Origin: CAIKBL01 sp964555355
GTDB lineage: Bacteria > Pseudomonadota > Gammaproteobacteria > Ga0077536
Direction: 5' to 3'
DNA length: 64,000 nucleotides
NCBI GenBank assembly: GCA_964555355.1
Contig: CAZKRY010000022.1
Span: 1 to 64,000 of the forward strand
Shown here: one piece after another, positions 35,501 to 44,088 of the stretch
Numbering within the stretch: position 1 is the stretch's first letter
Layout of the letters: every line of letters starts with the position of its first letter
Position numbers and translations under genes: made by a program
The notes under the pieces: model-generated
Told to the model about the DNA's origin: nothing
Database searches by the model: none
Seen by the model: only the letters and a program-made list of their open reading frames with translations

Positions 35501-35930
35501 CCGCTAAAGGCGCGGGCGCACGTACACGGTTCCGGTCATAAGTCGGCGGATCGAGCAGGATGGTGTATTCACGCACCATGCGCCCATTCGCCCAATTCAG
35601 CTCAAGTAAGAAGTTAAGAAACGGCTCGCGCACCGGGTCCTTGGTCGTAATCCGCACGTAATCGGAACCGGATTCAGAGGACACCACCTCAAACTTGAGG
35701 TTCAGCAGTACCGCGGCGCGCTCCACGCCTGCCCGGTCAAACTGGCGGCCATCGGCAAGCTGGACGGATAACGAATCAAAATCCGTCGCGGTCGCGCCAA
35801 CGATATCAATGCGTCCGTCGAACGGTTCATTCAGTGCGGATGTTGTTTTGAGCGTACCAAGGCCGAGTCCGAAGACCTGGGGACTTAGCAAGGCCGTCAG
35901 GGCAACGGCAATAGCTCTCTTCCGTAGCAT
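32541..35930 (-). CDS. fimV: FimV-type peptidoglycan-binding hub protein
   Basis: Large inner-membrane protein (1129 residues) used for type IV pilus assembly, twitching and polar organisation. Signal peptide (about 1-22), FimV N-terminal domain (23-135, LGTLKTTSALNEPFDGRI and LLELNWANGRMVREYT), a LysM-like segment near 185-235, a coiled coil around 335-380, a Pro/Ala/Glu linker, one membrane helix (about 478-498, TIFGIAGTFVALLLVGLSKAL), a TPR region (NVYLAYERFDQAEELVRNVI), a long acidic domain and the FimV C-terminal motif (LNLAKAYIELGDSEGARTIL). In the acidic domain, LDLT/FDIS/LDVT-like motifs recur every 15 or so residues. Confidence 0.93.
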   Translation of the reverse strand: MLRKRAIAVALTALLSPQVFGLGLGTLKTTSALNEPFDGRIDIVGATATDFDSLSVQLADGRQFDRAGVERAAVLLNLKFEVVSSESGSDYVRITTKDPVREPFLNFLLELNWANGRMVREYTILLDPPTYDRNRVRAPAPLAAPTTPPSAAVGTSTPAASPIAAPSTATAPVAAPAGTTGPVTANDTAWGLALTHRPDQSISVHRMMLALLRANPEAFIQENVNQLRRGAILRIPSANEIAGISQSEAVAEIQRQHQLWQDYRQGVASAPTAPVAAEPSADSAEDLLGDAGTEPAESKTPDDARLELAAPEDGEAIKTPGGEAGGSADEALAKEDLDAKAQENSDLKAKLQEADQIIDLLQRQVQIKDEELAALQARLGGESAAPDASTDAAPADTAVTPTPPASEAEAAPPVTSEETAPVTEAAPTPEPPVTPAPPVTSEPVPAKPEPVVQAPEPPASGWQASLNNLLPEHLRSAVPGGALTIFGIAGTFVALLLVGLSKALSGRGDKAIVATKPRAATAAAAPTAPAAAAAPAADAMVATREDLTAFDSSKVDPEQFQRTMEGTKEQFAAAPPAAPEEDPLEEVNVYLAYERFDQAEELVRNVIAKYPNEPKYKLRLLEIYYSASNQPAYEQAARELHDEVGENSPLWESAVAMWNEMSPNRALFAPAAAAAATVAAASLSDTAANAFVDITADEGSSATMTLPTGGDDMLASTQVGLTNEYGSAAEVDFDLSDSLALDAETAPVLDITDGGREAANDMLDLTAQSDADEGEMLDLTAGLDLADTHEDGVFDISGDELMAGTVAADPLDLLDVTKTSHSGLPSDEHILDVTTPRAEAAEASTINAVADALDQEFDISDTVAPPPKPAGDADEVSLDFDIGGLDAGGVAAAAEDASLDDFDLTLDADTDAQLELGDAGDLTADLDLQDSNSLDFDIAEPSAASSESDVEFDLALQDTTDFENLAIDDTLELPKSNSARAGMMPVDAASESLEDLTRSMEASIAGLDLDDDRDSVLDIALEPEDADGLDIDFGLDDDMALNELDTLALDPEELRQAADAIADKTVAIPRDPDTEFQSALDETDTKLNLAKAYIELGDSEGARTILQEVVADGSDAQQDEARKLLQQLT

Positions 35931-36067
35931 GCTGCGCTTCCTTAATCGAGCGTGGCTTCAGGTTTTTCGCGTAAGCAGGCCGCGGGCGCTAAGTGCGTTA
36001 AATATTCGGCACGGGCACTCGCTGCTCAACCTACGAACGAACTTTATAAAACTAGGTTAACTTTAGC

Positions 36068-37090
36068 TTATAAATGGCTTTTTACCAACATCTCCGCGAT
36101 CTGGATACTGTTTAAAGCCGCCCCTTTTCGGACGTTGTCGGCCACCACCCACAGATTGAGCCCGCGCGGATGGGAAATGTCTTCGCGAATACGCCCGACA
36201 AATACATCGTCGGCGTGCGCCGCCTCGGTCACCGCCGTGGGATAACCGCCATCTTTGCGCTCATCGAGGACCATCACACCCGGTGCGGTGCGCAGCAACT
36301 CACGTGCACGCTCGGCACCGAGTTTCGCTTTGGTCTCGATGTGCACCGCTTCTGAATGGCCGTAGAACACCGGCACCCGCACGGTCGTGGGATTCACGAG
36401 AATGGAGGGGTCACCCATGATTTTGCGGGTTTCCCAGACCATCTTCATTTCTTCCTTGGTATACCCGTTGTCCATGAAAATATCGATGTGCGGCAGGCAG
36501 TTAAAGGCGATTTGCTTGGGATAGACCACAGCTTCAATCGGCTTCCCGTTGAGCAAATTGGCCGTTTGGGATGCTAGTTCCTCAATCGCTTCTTTACCGG
36601 TACCCGACACCGCCTGGTAGGTGCACACATTGATGCGTTCGATCCCGACAGCGTCGTAAATCGGCTTGAGCGCGACCAGCATCTGAATGGTCGAGCAATT
36701 CGGGTTGGCGATGATGCCGCGCTGCTGATAGCGGCCGATGTCGTGCGGATTGACCTCCGGCACGACGAGCGGGATGTCGTCGTCATAGCGAAACTGTGAG
36801 GTGTTATCGATCACCACACAGCCGGCCGCCGCTGCCTTGGGCGCATAGATTTTCGATACCGATGCGCCTGGCGAGAAAAGGCCAATCTGCACGTTCGAGA
36901 AATCAAAGGCCTCCAAGTCTTGCACGCTGAGGTAAGACCCGGCGAATGGCACACGTGTGCCGGCCGAACGCGAACTCGCGACGGCATGAACTTGGCCGAC
37001 CGGGAACTTGCGCTCCGCGAGGATTGAAAGCATTGCTTCGCCGACCGCCCCGGTGGCGCCGACAACCGCGACATTGAACTTCCTGGCCAT
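36068..37090 (-). CDS. asd: Aspartate-semialdehyde dehydrogenase
   Basis: NADPH-dependent reduction of aspartyl phosphate, the branch point to lysine, threonine and methionine. 340 residues: VVGATGAVGEAMLSIL dinucleotide motif (9-24), catalytic cysteine in NPNCSTIQMLVALKP near residue 131, and the catalytic His in HSEAVHIE. It is the shorter asd type next to fimV and leuB, the Pseudomonas-like order. Confidence 0.97.
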   Translation of the reverse strand: MARKFNVAVVGATGAVGEAMLSILAERKFPVGQVHAVASSRSAGTRVPFAGSYLSVQDLEAFDFSNVQIGLFSPGASVSKIYAPKAAAAGCVVIDNTSQFRYDDDIPLVVPEVNPHDIGRYQQRGIIANPNCSTIQMLVALKPIYDAVGIERINVCTYQAVSGTGKEAIEELASQTANLLNGKPIEAVVYPKQIAFNCLPHIDIFMDNGYTKEEMKMVWETRKIMGDPSILVNPTTVRVPVFYGHSEAVHIETKAKLGAERARELLRTAPGVMVLDERKDGGYPTAVTEAAHADDVFVGRIREDISHPRGLNLWVVADNVRKGAALNSIQIAEMLVKSHL

Positions 37091-37129
37091 AACTGCTGCT
37101 CTGACTAGATCCGATGATTAAAAAATTGC

Positions 37130-38206
37130 TTATCGCAGATTCGCGATCACTTGCCGGCCCATCTCACGTGTGCCGATGGTGCTCTGCCCTGGTTTTGCGA
37201 TGTCCGCGGTGCGCCAGCCCGCGTCAAGGACGCGGCCAACCGCATCTTCGACCCGCATTGCCTGCGCAGGTTCGTTTAGCGAATGACGCAACATCATCGC
37301 CACCGACAAAATGGTTGCGAGCGGATTGGCGATATCGCGACCCGCGATATCCGGTGCGGATCCGTGAATCGGTTCGTACATGCCTTTGTTGCGTGCATCA
37401 AGCGAAGCCGACGGCAGCATCCCGATTGAACCGGTCAGCATCGATGCCAGATCCGACAAGATATCGCCGAACATATTGCCGGTGACCATGACATCAAATT
37501 GCTTCGGCGCGCGCACCAACTGCATGGCTGCGTTATCGACATACATGTGCGTGAGCGCAATGTCGGGATAATCGCGCCCGACATCGGTCACGATCTCGCG
37601 CCAAAACTCCGTGGCTTCCAACACATTCGCTTTATCTACCGAGCATACTTTGTGGTTGCGTTTGGTGGCGATCTTGAATGCCGCGTGCGCGATACGTCGA
37701 ATTTCGGGCTCGCTGTACACCATGGTGTTGTAGCCGTGGCGCTCGCCGCGCGTGTTCTCCCCGATGCCGCGCGGCGTGCCGAAATAAATGTCGCCGGTCA
37801 ATTCGCGTACCAGCATGAGATCAAGGCCGCTCACCACCTCGGCGCGCAAAGTCGACGCCTCGGCGAGCGCCGGATAAAGCAGCGCCGGACGCAAATTGCA
37901 AAAAAGATCGAGACTTGAGCGGAGTTTTAGTAAGCCTCGCTCTGGCCGTTTAGCGCGTTCTATTTGATCCCATTTCGGCCCCCCGACCGCGCCGAGCAGG
38001 ATCGCGTCCGCGGCTTCGGCAAGTTTTAAACTCGCATCCGGCAAGGGTTCGCCGGTGGCGTCGATGCCCGCGCCGCCCATCGGTGCCGACTCAAGCTCGA
38101 CGCGCAGACCGAACCTTTCGCGTAGCGCTTTGATGACTTCCTGCGCGGCACTGACAATCTCAGGCCCAATCCCATCGCCCGGGAGCAATAAAACTTTATG
38201 CGTCAT
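37130..38206 (-). CDS. leuB: 3-isopropylmalate dehydrogenase
   Basis: Oxidative decarboxylation step of leucine synthesis. 358 residues from ATG 38206 (MTHKVLLLPGDGIGPEIV), with LLKLRSSLDLFCNLRPA, the catalytic Lys/Tyr segments (TMVYSEPEIRRIA, VCSVDKANVLE) and GSAPDIAGRDIANPLATILS. In related genomes leuC and leuD come directly upstream, but here dapC is divergent on that side, so leuCD lie elsewhere. Confidence 0.97.
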   Translation of the reverse strand: MTHKVLLLPGDGIGPEIVSAAQEVIKALRERFGLRVELESAPMGGAGIDATGEPLPDASLKLAEAADAILLGAVGGPKWDQIERAKRPERGLLKLRSSLDLFCNLRPALLYPALAEASTLRAEVVSGLDLMLVRELTGDIYFGTPRGIGENTRGERHGYNTMVYSEPEIRRIAHAAFKIATKRNHKVCSVDKANVLEATEFWREIVTDVGRDYPDIALTHMYVDNAAMQLVRAPKQFDVMVTGNMFGDILSDLASMLTGSIGMLPSASLDARNKGMYEPIHGSAPDIAGRDIANPLATILSVAMMLRHSLNEPAQAMRVEDAVGRVLDAGWRTADIAKPGQSTIGTREMGRQVIANLR

Positions 38207-38281
38207 CGCGGATCTCAAGCCTTAGTGGGCGCCAAAAAAAGGGCGCAAAGGATACCCGAATCAAGCCGGTGACGATACCAA

Positions 38282-38309
38282 TGTCAGGCGGTATACGATT
38301 GCCTATACT
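38282..38309 (+). promoter_or_regulatory. Candidate promoter for dapC-dapD
   Basis: -10 TATACT (38304-38309) with a poor -35 TGTCAG (38282-38287) spaced by 16 bases, about 29 bases before the dapC start. The -10 is strong, the -35 is weak. Confidence 0.4.
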
Positions 38310-38337
38310 AGCCCGCCGCAACTGCCGAACCTCCTCC

Positions 38338-39537
38338 ATGAACCCCGGTTTCAATTCGCTACAACCCTATCCGTTCGAACGCTTGGCCGCCTTGCGCAAG
38401 GACCTGACGCCGAACGCCGAATTGACCCCAATCAATCTTTCGATCGGCGAACCGCAGCACCCTACGCCGCGCTTTATCCATGAAGCACTCATCAACGCCC
38501 TAGCCGGCACTGCGCGCTATCCCGCGACCAAAGGCAGTGATGAGTTGCGTACCGCGCTCGCGGGTTGGCTCACACGCCGCTTTCGCTTACCGGCCACGGC
38601 GGTAGATGCCGAGCGCATGGTGTTACCGGTGAATGGCACGCGTGAGGCGCTGTTTGCCATTGCGCAGGCGTTGGTCCCTCGGCGCGCCGATCGCGACCTC
38701 GTGTTGATGCCGAATCCGTTCTATCAAATCTACGAAGGCGCGGCGTTGCTCGCCGGCGCGACCCCGTATTTTTTGCCCTGCCCCGCGAGCAATGCGTTTT
38801 TGCCCGATGTTGCGACGGTCAGGCCTGAAATTTTGCGCCGCTGCACCCTGATGTATCTCTGCTCGCCGTCGAATCCCGCTGGCTCGATACTGACGCGCGC
38901 GCAATTACAAGAATGGATGGAACTCGCCGTACGTTACGATTTCACGTTGGTGGCGGATGAATGCTATTCAGAACTGTATTTTGACGAAGTATCGCCGCCG
39001 CCAGGATTATTGGAAGCGGCGTGGCTCGCCGGCAATCACACCTTCAAGCACTGCCTCATCATGCACAGCCTGTCTAAACGATCGAGCGCCCCGGGTTTGC
39101 GCTCGGGGTTCGTGGCGGGTGACGCGCAACTCATCGACGCGTTTTTTAAATACCGCACCTATCATGGGTCCGCCATGCCACTGCATGTGCAAGCGGCTAG
39201 TATCGCCGCGTGGAACGATGAGACGCATGTCATCGAGAACCGGCGACTGTATCGTGCGAAATTGCAGAAGGTCGCGGAAGTTTTGGGCACCTCACTGTCG
39301 TTATCGATCCCGGCGGGTGGCTTTTATTTCTGGCCGGAAGTTCCGCTCGACGATCTCGAGATGTGCCGTCGTTTGATCGCGAACGCCAACGTTACGACAT
39401 TGCCCGGTCAATTTTTAGCGCGAACAGTCGACGGTGAGAACCCAGGGGTTCGCCGCCTGCGCCTTGCGCTGGTCGCGGAGCTTGCCGAATGCGTCGAGGC
39501 CGCGACCCGCATTAAGAATGTCATTAGCCGTTTGTAG
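38338..39537 (+). CDS. dapC: Succinyldiaminopimelate transaminase
   Basis: PLP aminotransferase of the succinylase lysine/diaminopimelate route. 399 residues from ATG 38338, start MNPGFNSLQPYPFERLAALR. The N-terminal INLSIGEPQHPTP, the LCSPSNPAG motif, ADECYSELYF, and the PLP lysine in HSLSKRSSAPGLRSGF are all present. The frame opens upstream at 38269 but that extension is not conserved. It is co-directional with dapD, nine bases away, giving a two-gene dap unit. Confidence 0.94.
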   Translation: MNPGFNSLQPYPFERLAALRKDLTPNAELTPINLSIGEPQHPTPRFIHEALINALAGTARYPATKGSDELRTALAGWLTRRFRLPATAVDAERMVLPVNGTREALFAIAQALVPRRADRDLVLMPNPFYQIYEGAALLAGATPYFLPCPASNAFLPDVATVRPEILRRCTLMYLCSPSNPAGSILTRAQLQEWMELAVRYDFTLVADECYSELYFDEVSPPPGLLEAAWLAGNHTFKHCLIMHSLSKRSSAPGLRSGFVAGDAQLIDAFFKYRTYHGSAMPLHVQAASIAAWNDETHVIENRRLYRAKLQKVAEVLGTSLSLSIPAGGFYFWPEVPLDDLEMCRRLIANANVTTLPGQFLARTVDGENPGVRRLRLALVAELAECVEAATRIKNVISRL

Positions 39538-39545
39538 GAGCACGC

Positions 39546-40367
39546 ATGCAACACCTAAGCCCCATCATCGAAGAAGCGTTTGATCGTCGCGCCGAATTCA
39601 CACCGGCGAGCGCGGCGACGCGTGAACGTGCCGCCGTGCAGGAAACCTTACAACTTCTTGAGATCGGCAAGTTGCGGGTGGCCGAAAAACGTGACGGACG
39701 TTGGCATGTCAATGAATGGGCTAAAAAAGCGGTGCTGCTTTCATTCCGGCTGCACGACAATCAAATCATCGCCGGCGGTCACACCCAGTACTTTGACAAG
39801 GTTCCACTCAAGTTCAGCGACATGACCGAGGCTGAGTTCCGTCAAATCGGCGCACGGGTCGTGCCACCGGCCACTGTACGACGCGGTGCCTTCATTGGTA
39901 GCGGCGTCGTACTCATGCCGAGTTACGTCAATATTGGCGCCTATGTCGACAACGGCACGATGGTCGACACGTGGGCAACCGTCGGTTCATGTGCGCAGAT
40001 CGGCAAAAATGTGCACCTGTCCGGCGGGGTTGGCATTGGCGGTGTGCTCGAGCCATTACAAGCCTCCCCAACCATCATCGAAGACAATTGCTTTATCGGT
40101 GCGCGCTCAGAGATCGTCGAAGGGGTGATCGTGGGCGAGGGTTCGGTCATTTCGATGGGTGTCTACATCGGGCAGAGCACCAAAATATTCGATCGCGCCA
40201 CCGGCCAAGTCAGCTACGGCGAGATCCCACCGGGCTCGGTGGTGGTATCGGGGAATTTGCCGGCCGCCGACGGTAGCCATAGCTTGTACTGCGCGGTGAT
40301 CGTCAAGCGCGTGGACGCCAAAACGCGCGAGAAGGTGGGGATTAATGAACTTTTGCGGGGCGTCTAG
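39546..40367 (+). CDS. dapD: Tetrahydrodipicolinate N-succinyltransferase
   Basis: Succinylates tetrahydrodipicolinate in lysine and peptidoglycan precursor synthesis. 273 residues: N-terminal helical domain, then a left-handed parallel beta-helix of hexapeptide repeats (for example IGAYVDNGTMVDTWATVGSC, about 119-138) and the C-terminal SLYCAVIVKRVDAKTREK. A TAGGAGC ribosome-binding site precedes the ATG. Together with dapC it makes the succinyl branch. Confidence 0.97.
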   Translation: MQHLSPIIEEAFDRRAEFTPASAATRERAAVQETLQLLEIGKLRVAEKRDGRWHVNEWAKKAVLLSFRLHDNQIIAGGHTQYFDKVPLKFSDMTEAEFRQIGARVVPPATVRRGAFIGSGVVLMPSYVNIGAYVDNGTMVDTWATVGSCAQIGKNVHLSGGVGIGGVLEPLQASPTIIEDNCFIGARSEIVEGVIVGEGSVISMGVYIGQSTKIFDRATGQVSYGEIPPGSVVVSGNLPAADGSHSLYCAVIVKRVDAKTREKVGINELLRGV

Positions 40368-40406
40368 CGGGTCCAAATTCCGCGAAAAGAGCGAGACCGG
40401 GCTGCA

Positions 40407-40495
40407 GATGGCTTGTTTGGGGACCGTGAAAATACAGGATGTATTTTCACGAGCCTACAGGGACGTACTCGTCGCGTGTCCCCAAACAAACCATC
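40407..40495. repeat. Nested inverted-repeat element between dapD and glmM
   Basis: The outer arms GATGGCTTGTTTGGGGAC (40407-40424) and GTCCCCAAACAAACCATC (40478-40495) are inverted with 17 of 18 matches. Inside is a perfect 12-base hairpin CGTGAAAATACA-GGA-TGTATTTTCACG (40425-40451), followed by 26 bases that include CTACAGGGACGTACTC. The whole could fold as one cruciform. It separates convergent genes and may be a non-coding mobile miniature element, a bidirectional terminator, or both. The 40368-40552 gap holds nothing else. Confidence 0.75.
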
Positions 40496-40552
40496 CCTAG
40501 CGCGGCCGGACGCTCGCACTGACTGACCAAGAATTCCGAACGGCGATTCAGC

Positions 40553-41935
40553 TCATGCAGCGCAGGATTGAGCGGCCGTATCGCCAACGGCAAGGCGGAC
40601 AGCACTCGCGAGCTCTTCGGCAACTTGTCGCACGAAATCTGCCTCGACCCCTTCCACCATGACGCGCACCACGGGTTCCGTGCCGGAAGGGCGTAACAAC
40701 ACGCGACCGCGCGTGCCAAGTTTACGTTCTGCTTCGATCACGGCCTGCTTCACCGCCGGGTGTTTGGTGACATCCTGTTTGTTCTGTAAACGCACGTTCA
40801 CCAACGACTGCGGCATTTTGGTCATGCCGCTTTTTAGTAGCGCCAGTGATTGATCTGACCGGGCCATCGCTTCGAGTACTTGTAACGCGGAAATGATGCC
40901 ATCACCGGTAGTGGTCAAATCAAGACAAATGATGTGTCCGGAAGATTCACCGCCCACCGACCAGCCATGGTTATTCAAGATTTCCATGATGTAACGGTCA
41001 CCAACTTTGGCGCGTTTCAGTTCGACGCCCAACGTCCGTAGCGCAAGCTCAAGGCCTAGGTTACTCATCTGCGTGCCGACGACCGCACCGCGCAGATGCC
41101 CAAGCTGTAAGCGATGCCGCGCGATAATGAAGGTTAATTCGTCACCGTCCACGACCTCACCGTTGCCGTCGACCATGATCAAGCGATCGCCGTCGCCGTC
41201 GAGCGCGATACCGAGATCGGCGCGCTCTTCGAGTACTTTCTGCTGCAACGCCTGTGGCGCCGTGGCGCCGACTTCCTCGTTGATATTGAAACCATCCGGC
41301 TTGTTACCAATGACCGCGACTTTGGCGCCGAGCTCTTCCAACACGGCCGGCGCGATGTGATAGGTCGCCCCATGCGCGCAATCGACGACGATGTTGAATC
41401 CGCGTAAGTCAGCCGCGGCTTTGAGCGTGCTTTTGCAAAATTCTATATAACGCCCGGCCGCGTCGGTCACGCGATGCGCCTTGCCCAATTCGCGCGAGGC
41501 CACCGTTTCAAACGGTTTGTCGATCTCGGCTTCGATTTCGGCTTCGACTTCATCCGGCAATTTTTGCCCGGCGGCCGAAAAGAACTTGATGCCGTTGTCT
41601 TCGAATCCGTTGTGGGATGCGCTGATGACAATTCCGGCGTGCGCATGAAAGGTACGCGTCAAATAGGCAATGCCGGGAGTCGGCATCGGCCCCAACAGAT
41701 GGATATCGACGCCGGCGGCGGAAAGGCCAGCCTCCAGCGCCGATTCGAACATATAGCCGGACACGCGGGTGTCCTTGCCGATTAAAACCTTCGGTTTTGT
41801 GGTCGCGCCACGTGCCAGCACGCGGCCTGCGGCCCAGCCTAGCTTCATGACAAAATCCGGCGTAATCGGCGCCACCCCGACCTGGCCGCGGATGCCGTCG
41901 GTGCCAAAATATTTACGCTGCGTTGATTTCCCCAT
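40553..41935 (-). CDS. glmM: Phosphoglucosamine mutase
   Basis: Converts glucosamine 6-phosphate to the 1-phosphate for peptidoglycan and lipopolysaccharide. 460 residues with RKYFGTDGIRGQVG (8-21), the phosphoserine loop in VISASHNGFEDNGIKFF near residue 105, the metal site ALDGDGDRLI and the C-terminal LLRPSGTEPVVRVMVEG. Start ATG 41935 follows GGATAAGTAA. It follows ftsH after a terminator; the usual folP between them is absent. Confidence 0.97.
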   Translation of the reverse strand: MGKSTQRKYFGTDGIRGQVGVAPITPDFVMKLGWAAGRVLARGATTKPKVLIGKDTRVSGYMFESALEAGLSAAGVDIHLLGPMPTPGIAYLTRTFHAHAGIVISASHNGFEDNGIKFFSAAGQKLPDEVEAEIEAEIDKPFETVASRELGKAHRVTDAAGRYIEFCKSTLKAAADLRGFNIVVDCAHGATYHIAPAVLEELGAKVAVIGNKPDGFNINEEVGATAPQALQQKVLEERADLGIALDGDGDRLIMVDGNGEVVDGDELTFIIARHRLQLGHLRGAVVGTQMSNLGLELALRTLGVELKRAKVGDRYIMEILNNHGWSVGGESSGHIICLDLTTTGDGIISALQVLEAMARSDQSLALLKSGMTKMPQSLVNVRLQNKQDVTKHPAVKQAVIEAERKLGTRGRVLLRPSGTEPVVRVMVEGVEADFVRQVAEELASAVRLAVGDTAAQSCAA

Positions 41936-42003
41936 TTACTTATCCTTGTTCGCGCATCGCCTGCGCATGCTTGTAAGAGTAGGTCCAAGCGTCCTTTAAA
42001 AAA

Positions 42004-42033
42004 CGTGCGCGGGTTGGCAGCGCACGCTTTTTG
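42004..42033. terminator. Bidirectional intrinsic terminator between ftsH and glmM
   Basis: CGTGCGC (42004-42010), loop GGGTTGGCA, GCGCACG (42020-42026) flanked by six A on one side and CTTTTTT on the other. On the minus strand the hairpin is followed by TTTTTT, the direction of ftsH transcription. So ftsH transcripts would end here and glmM needs its own promoter. It sits where folP is normally found. Confidence 0.8.
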
Positions 42034-42102
42034 ACGATCGATACCTGTCACATATGCGGCAGATATCGGCTTTTCGTGCCGTGCGCTTGAGCCGTAGCTG
42101 CG

Positions 42103-44022
42103 CTAGCCCTGCGTGGCCGCCGGGCCACCGATGGCGCTGTCCCCAGTGCTCGTGCTCTTAGGCGTGGCTGGTGTCTCGGCACCGCCGCGATCATCGTCAT
42201 CGTCCCAATTTTTCGGCGCGCGCGGCGCTTTGCCGGCCATGATGTCGTCGATCTGCTCGCTATCAAGCGTCTCATATTTCATCAAAGCCTCGGACATGAG
42301 ATGCAGCTTGTCCATATGCGTCTCAAGTATCTGACGTGCCCGGGCGTAATTGCGATCGACGATCTGGCGCACTTCTTCATCGATTAAGTGGGCCGTTTCA
42401 TCCGACATCAATTTGTGTTGGGTGACCGAATGTCCGAGGAAGACTTCGCCTTGATCATCACTATAGGTCATGGGGCCGAGACGTTCAGACAAGCCCCAGC
42501 GGGTCACCATATTGCGCGCGATATCGGTGACGCGTTCGATATCGTTTGACGCACCGGTGGTTACCGACTCTCGCCCGAACACCAGCTCCTCGGCCAAGCG
42601 GCCGCCGAATAAGCTGGCAATTGAACTCTCCAGTCGTTCCTTGCTGTAGCTATGCCGATCTTCTTCCGGCAGGAACATCGTGACGCCAAGCGCCCGCCCG
42701 CGTGGAATGATCGAGACTTTATAAATCGGATCGTGTGACGGCACACTGCGACCGACGATGGCGTGTCCCGCTTCGTGATACGCGGTCAAACGCTTTTCGG
42801 CTTCGCTCATCACCATCGAGCGGCGCTCGGTGCCCATCATGATCTTGTCTTTGGCCTTTTCAAACTCTTCCATGTCGACCAAGCGCTTATTGACGCGTGC
42901 GGCGAAGAGCGCGGCCTCGTTGACTAGGTTCGCGAGATCGGCGCCGGAAAATCCCGGGGTCCCGCGTGCCAAGATGCTTGGTTTGACATCATCCGCGATC
43001 GGTACCTTGCGCATGTGCACTTTTAAAATCTGCTCACGCCCGCGCACGTCGGGTAGTGGCACTACCACTTGACGGTCAAATCTGCCGGGCCGTAGTAAAG
43101 CCGGATCGAGCACGTCCGGACGGTTGGTGGCGGCGATGACGATGACGCCTTCGTTGCCCTCAAAACCATCCATCTCGACCAGCAATTGGTTCAAGGTTTG
43201 TTCGCGTTCGTCATGCCCGCCGCCCAAACCCGCACCGCGATGGCGGCCCACCGCATCGATTTCGTCGATGAAAATAATGCACGGGGAATGCTTCTTCGCT
43301 TGCTCAAACATGTCGCGCACGCGTGACGCGCCGACGCCGACGAACATCTCGACGAAATCGGAGCCCGAAATCGTAAAGAACGGCACTTTGGCTTCACCGG
43401 CGATCGCCTTAGCCAGCAACGTCTTGCCGGTGCCGGGTGATCCCACCATCAAAACACCGCGCGGGATCTTGCCGCCGAGTTTCTGAAACTTGCCCGGATC
43501 GCGCAGAAAATCGACCAGCTCTTTGACTTCTTCTTTGGCCTCATCGACCCCGGCCACGTCATTAAACGTAATTCGTACCTGATCTTCGCTCAGCATGCGC
43601 GCGCGGCTTTTGCCGAACGACAAGGCGCCGCGGCCACCGCCACCGCCCTGCATTTGACGCATGAGGTAAATCCACACGGCAATTAACAACAAGAAGGGGA
43701 ACCACGAGATAAAAATCTGCATCAAGATCCCCTGCCGATCCGGCGGCTGGGCCTCGATGCGCACGTTGTGGTCGAGAAGTAACCCGATCAACGCGCCGTT
43801 GTCGGATTCTGGGCTGTAAGTGAAGAGTTCCGAGCCATCCTGCAATTTGATTTCAACGGTGGGGCCGTCCAGCCGAACCTTTTCCACCTGGCCGCTTTTC
43901 ACCGACGAAATGAAATCGGAGTAATCGAGCGGGCGCGTCACGCCATGCCGTGGCGCGAAATTTTGAAACACCAGCATGAGCACTAGGGCGATGACCGCCC
44001 ATAACGCCAGATTCCTAGCCAT
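42103..44022 (-). CDS. ftsH: ATP-dependent zinc metalloprotease FtsH
   Basis: Membrane AAA+ protease that degrades LpxC, RpoH and faulty membrane proteins in relatives. 639 residues: two membrane helices (about 4-24 and 100-120), Walker A VGSPGTGKTLLAKAIAG near residue 195, Walker B IIFIDEIDAVG, the second-region-of-homology arginines LLRPGRFDRQVV and the zinc motif HEAGHAIVG near 415. Its C-terminal tail is Asp/Thr-rich. It follows rlmE by 66 bases, the standard order. Confidence 0.98.
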   Translation of the reverse strand: MARNLALWAVIALVLMLVFQNFAPRHGVTRPLDYSDFISSVKSGQVEKVRLDGPTVEIKLQDGSELFTYSPESDNGALIGLLLDHNVRIEAQPPDRQGILMQIFISWFPFLLLIAVWIYLMRQMQGGGGGRGALSFGKSRARMLSEDQVRITFNDVAGVDEAKEEVKELVDFLRDPGKFQKLGGKIPRGVLMVGSPGTGKTLLAKAIAGEAKVPFFTISGSDFVEMFVGVGASRVRDMFEQAKKHSPCIIFIDEIDAVGRHRGAGLGGGHDEREQTLNQLLVEMDGFEGNEGVIVIAATNRPDVLDPALLRPGRFDRQVVVPLPDVRGREQILKVHMRKVPIADDVKPSILARGTPGFSGADLANLVNEAALFAARVNKRLVDMEEFEKAKDKIMMGTERRSMVMSEAEKRLTAYHEAGHAIVGRSVPSHDPIYKVSIIPRGRALGVTMFLPEEDRHSYSKERLESSIASLFGGRLAEELVFGRESVTTGASNDIERVTDIARNMVTRWGLSERLGPMTYSDDQGEVFLGHSVTQHKLMSDETAHLIDEEVRQIVDRNYARARQILETHMDKLHLMSEALMKYETLDSEQIDDIMAGKAPRAPKNWDDDDDRGGAETPATPKSTSTGDSAIGGPAATQG

Positions 44023-44088
44023 TTATTCCTGTTTCCTTTCGTTACGACAAGCGCGTTCGGATGGCACGTTGCCCTGCTTTCGCCATGA

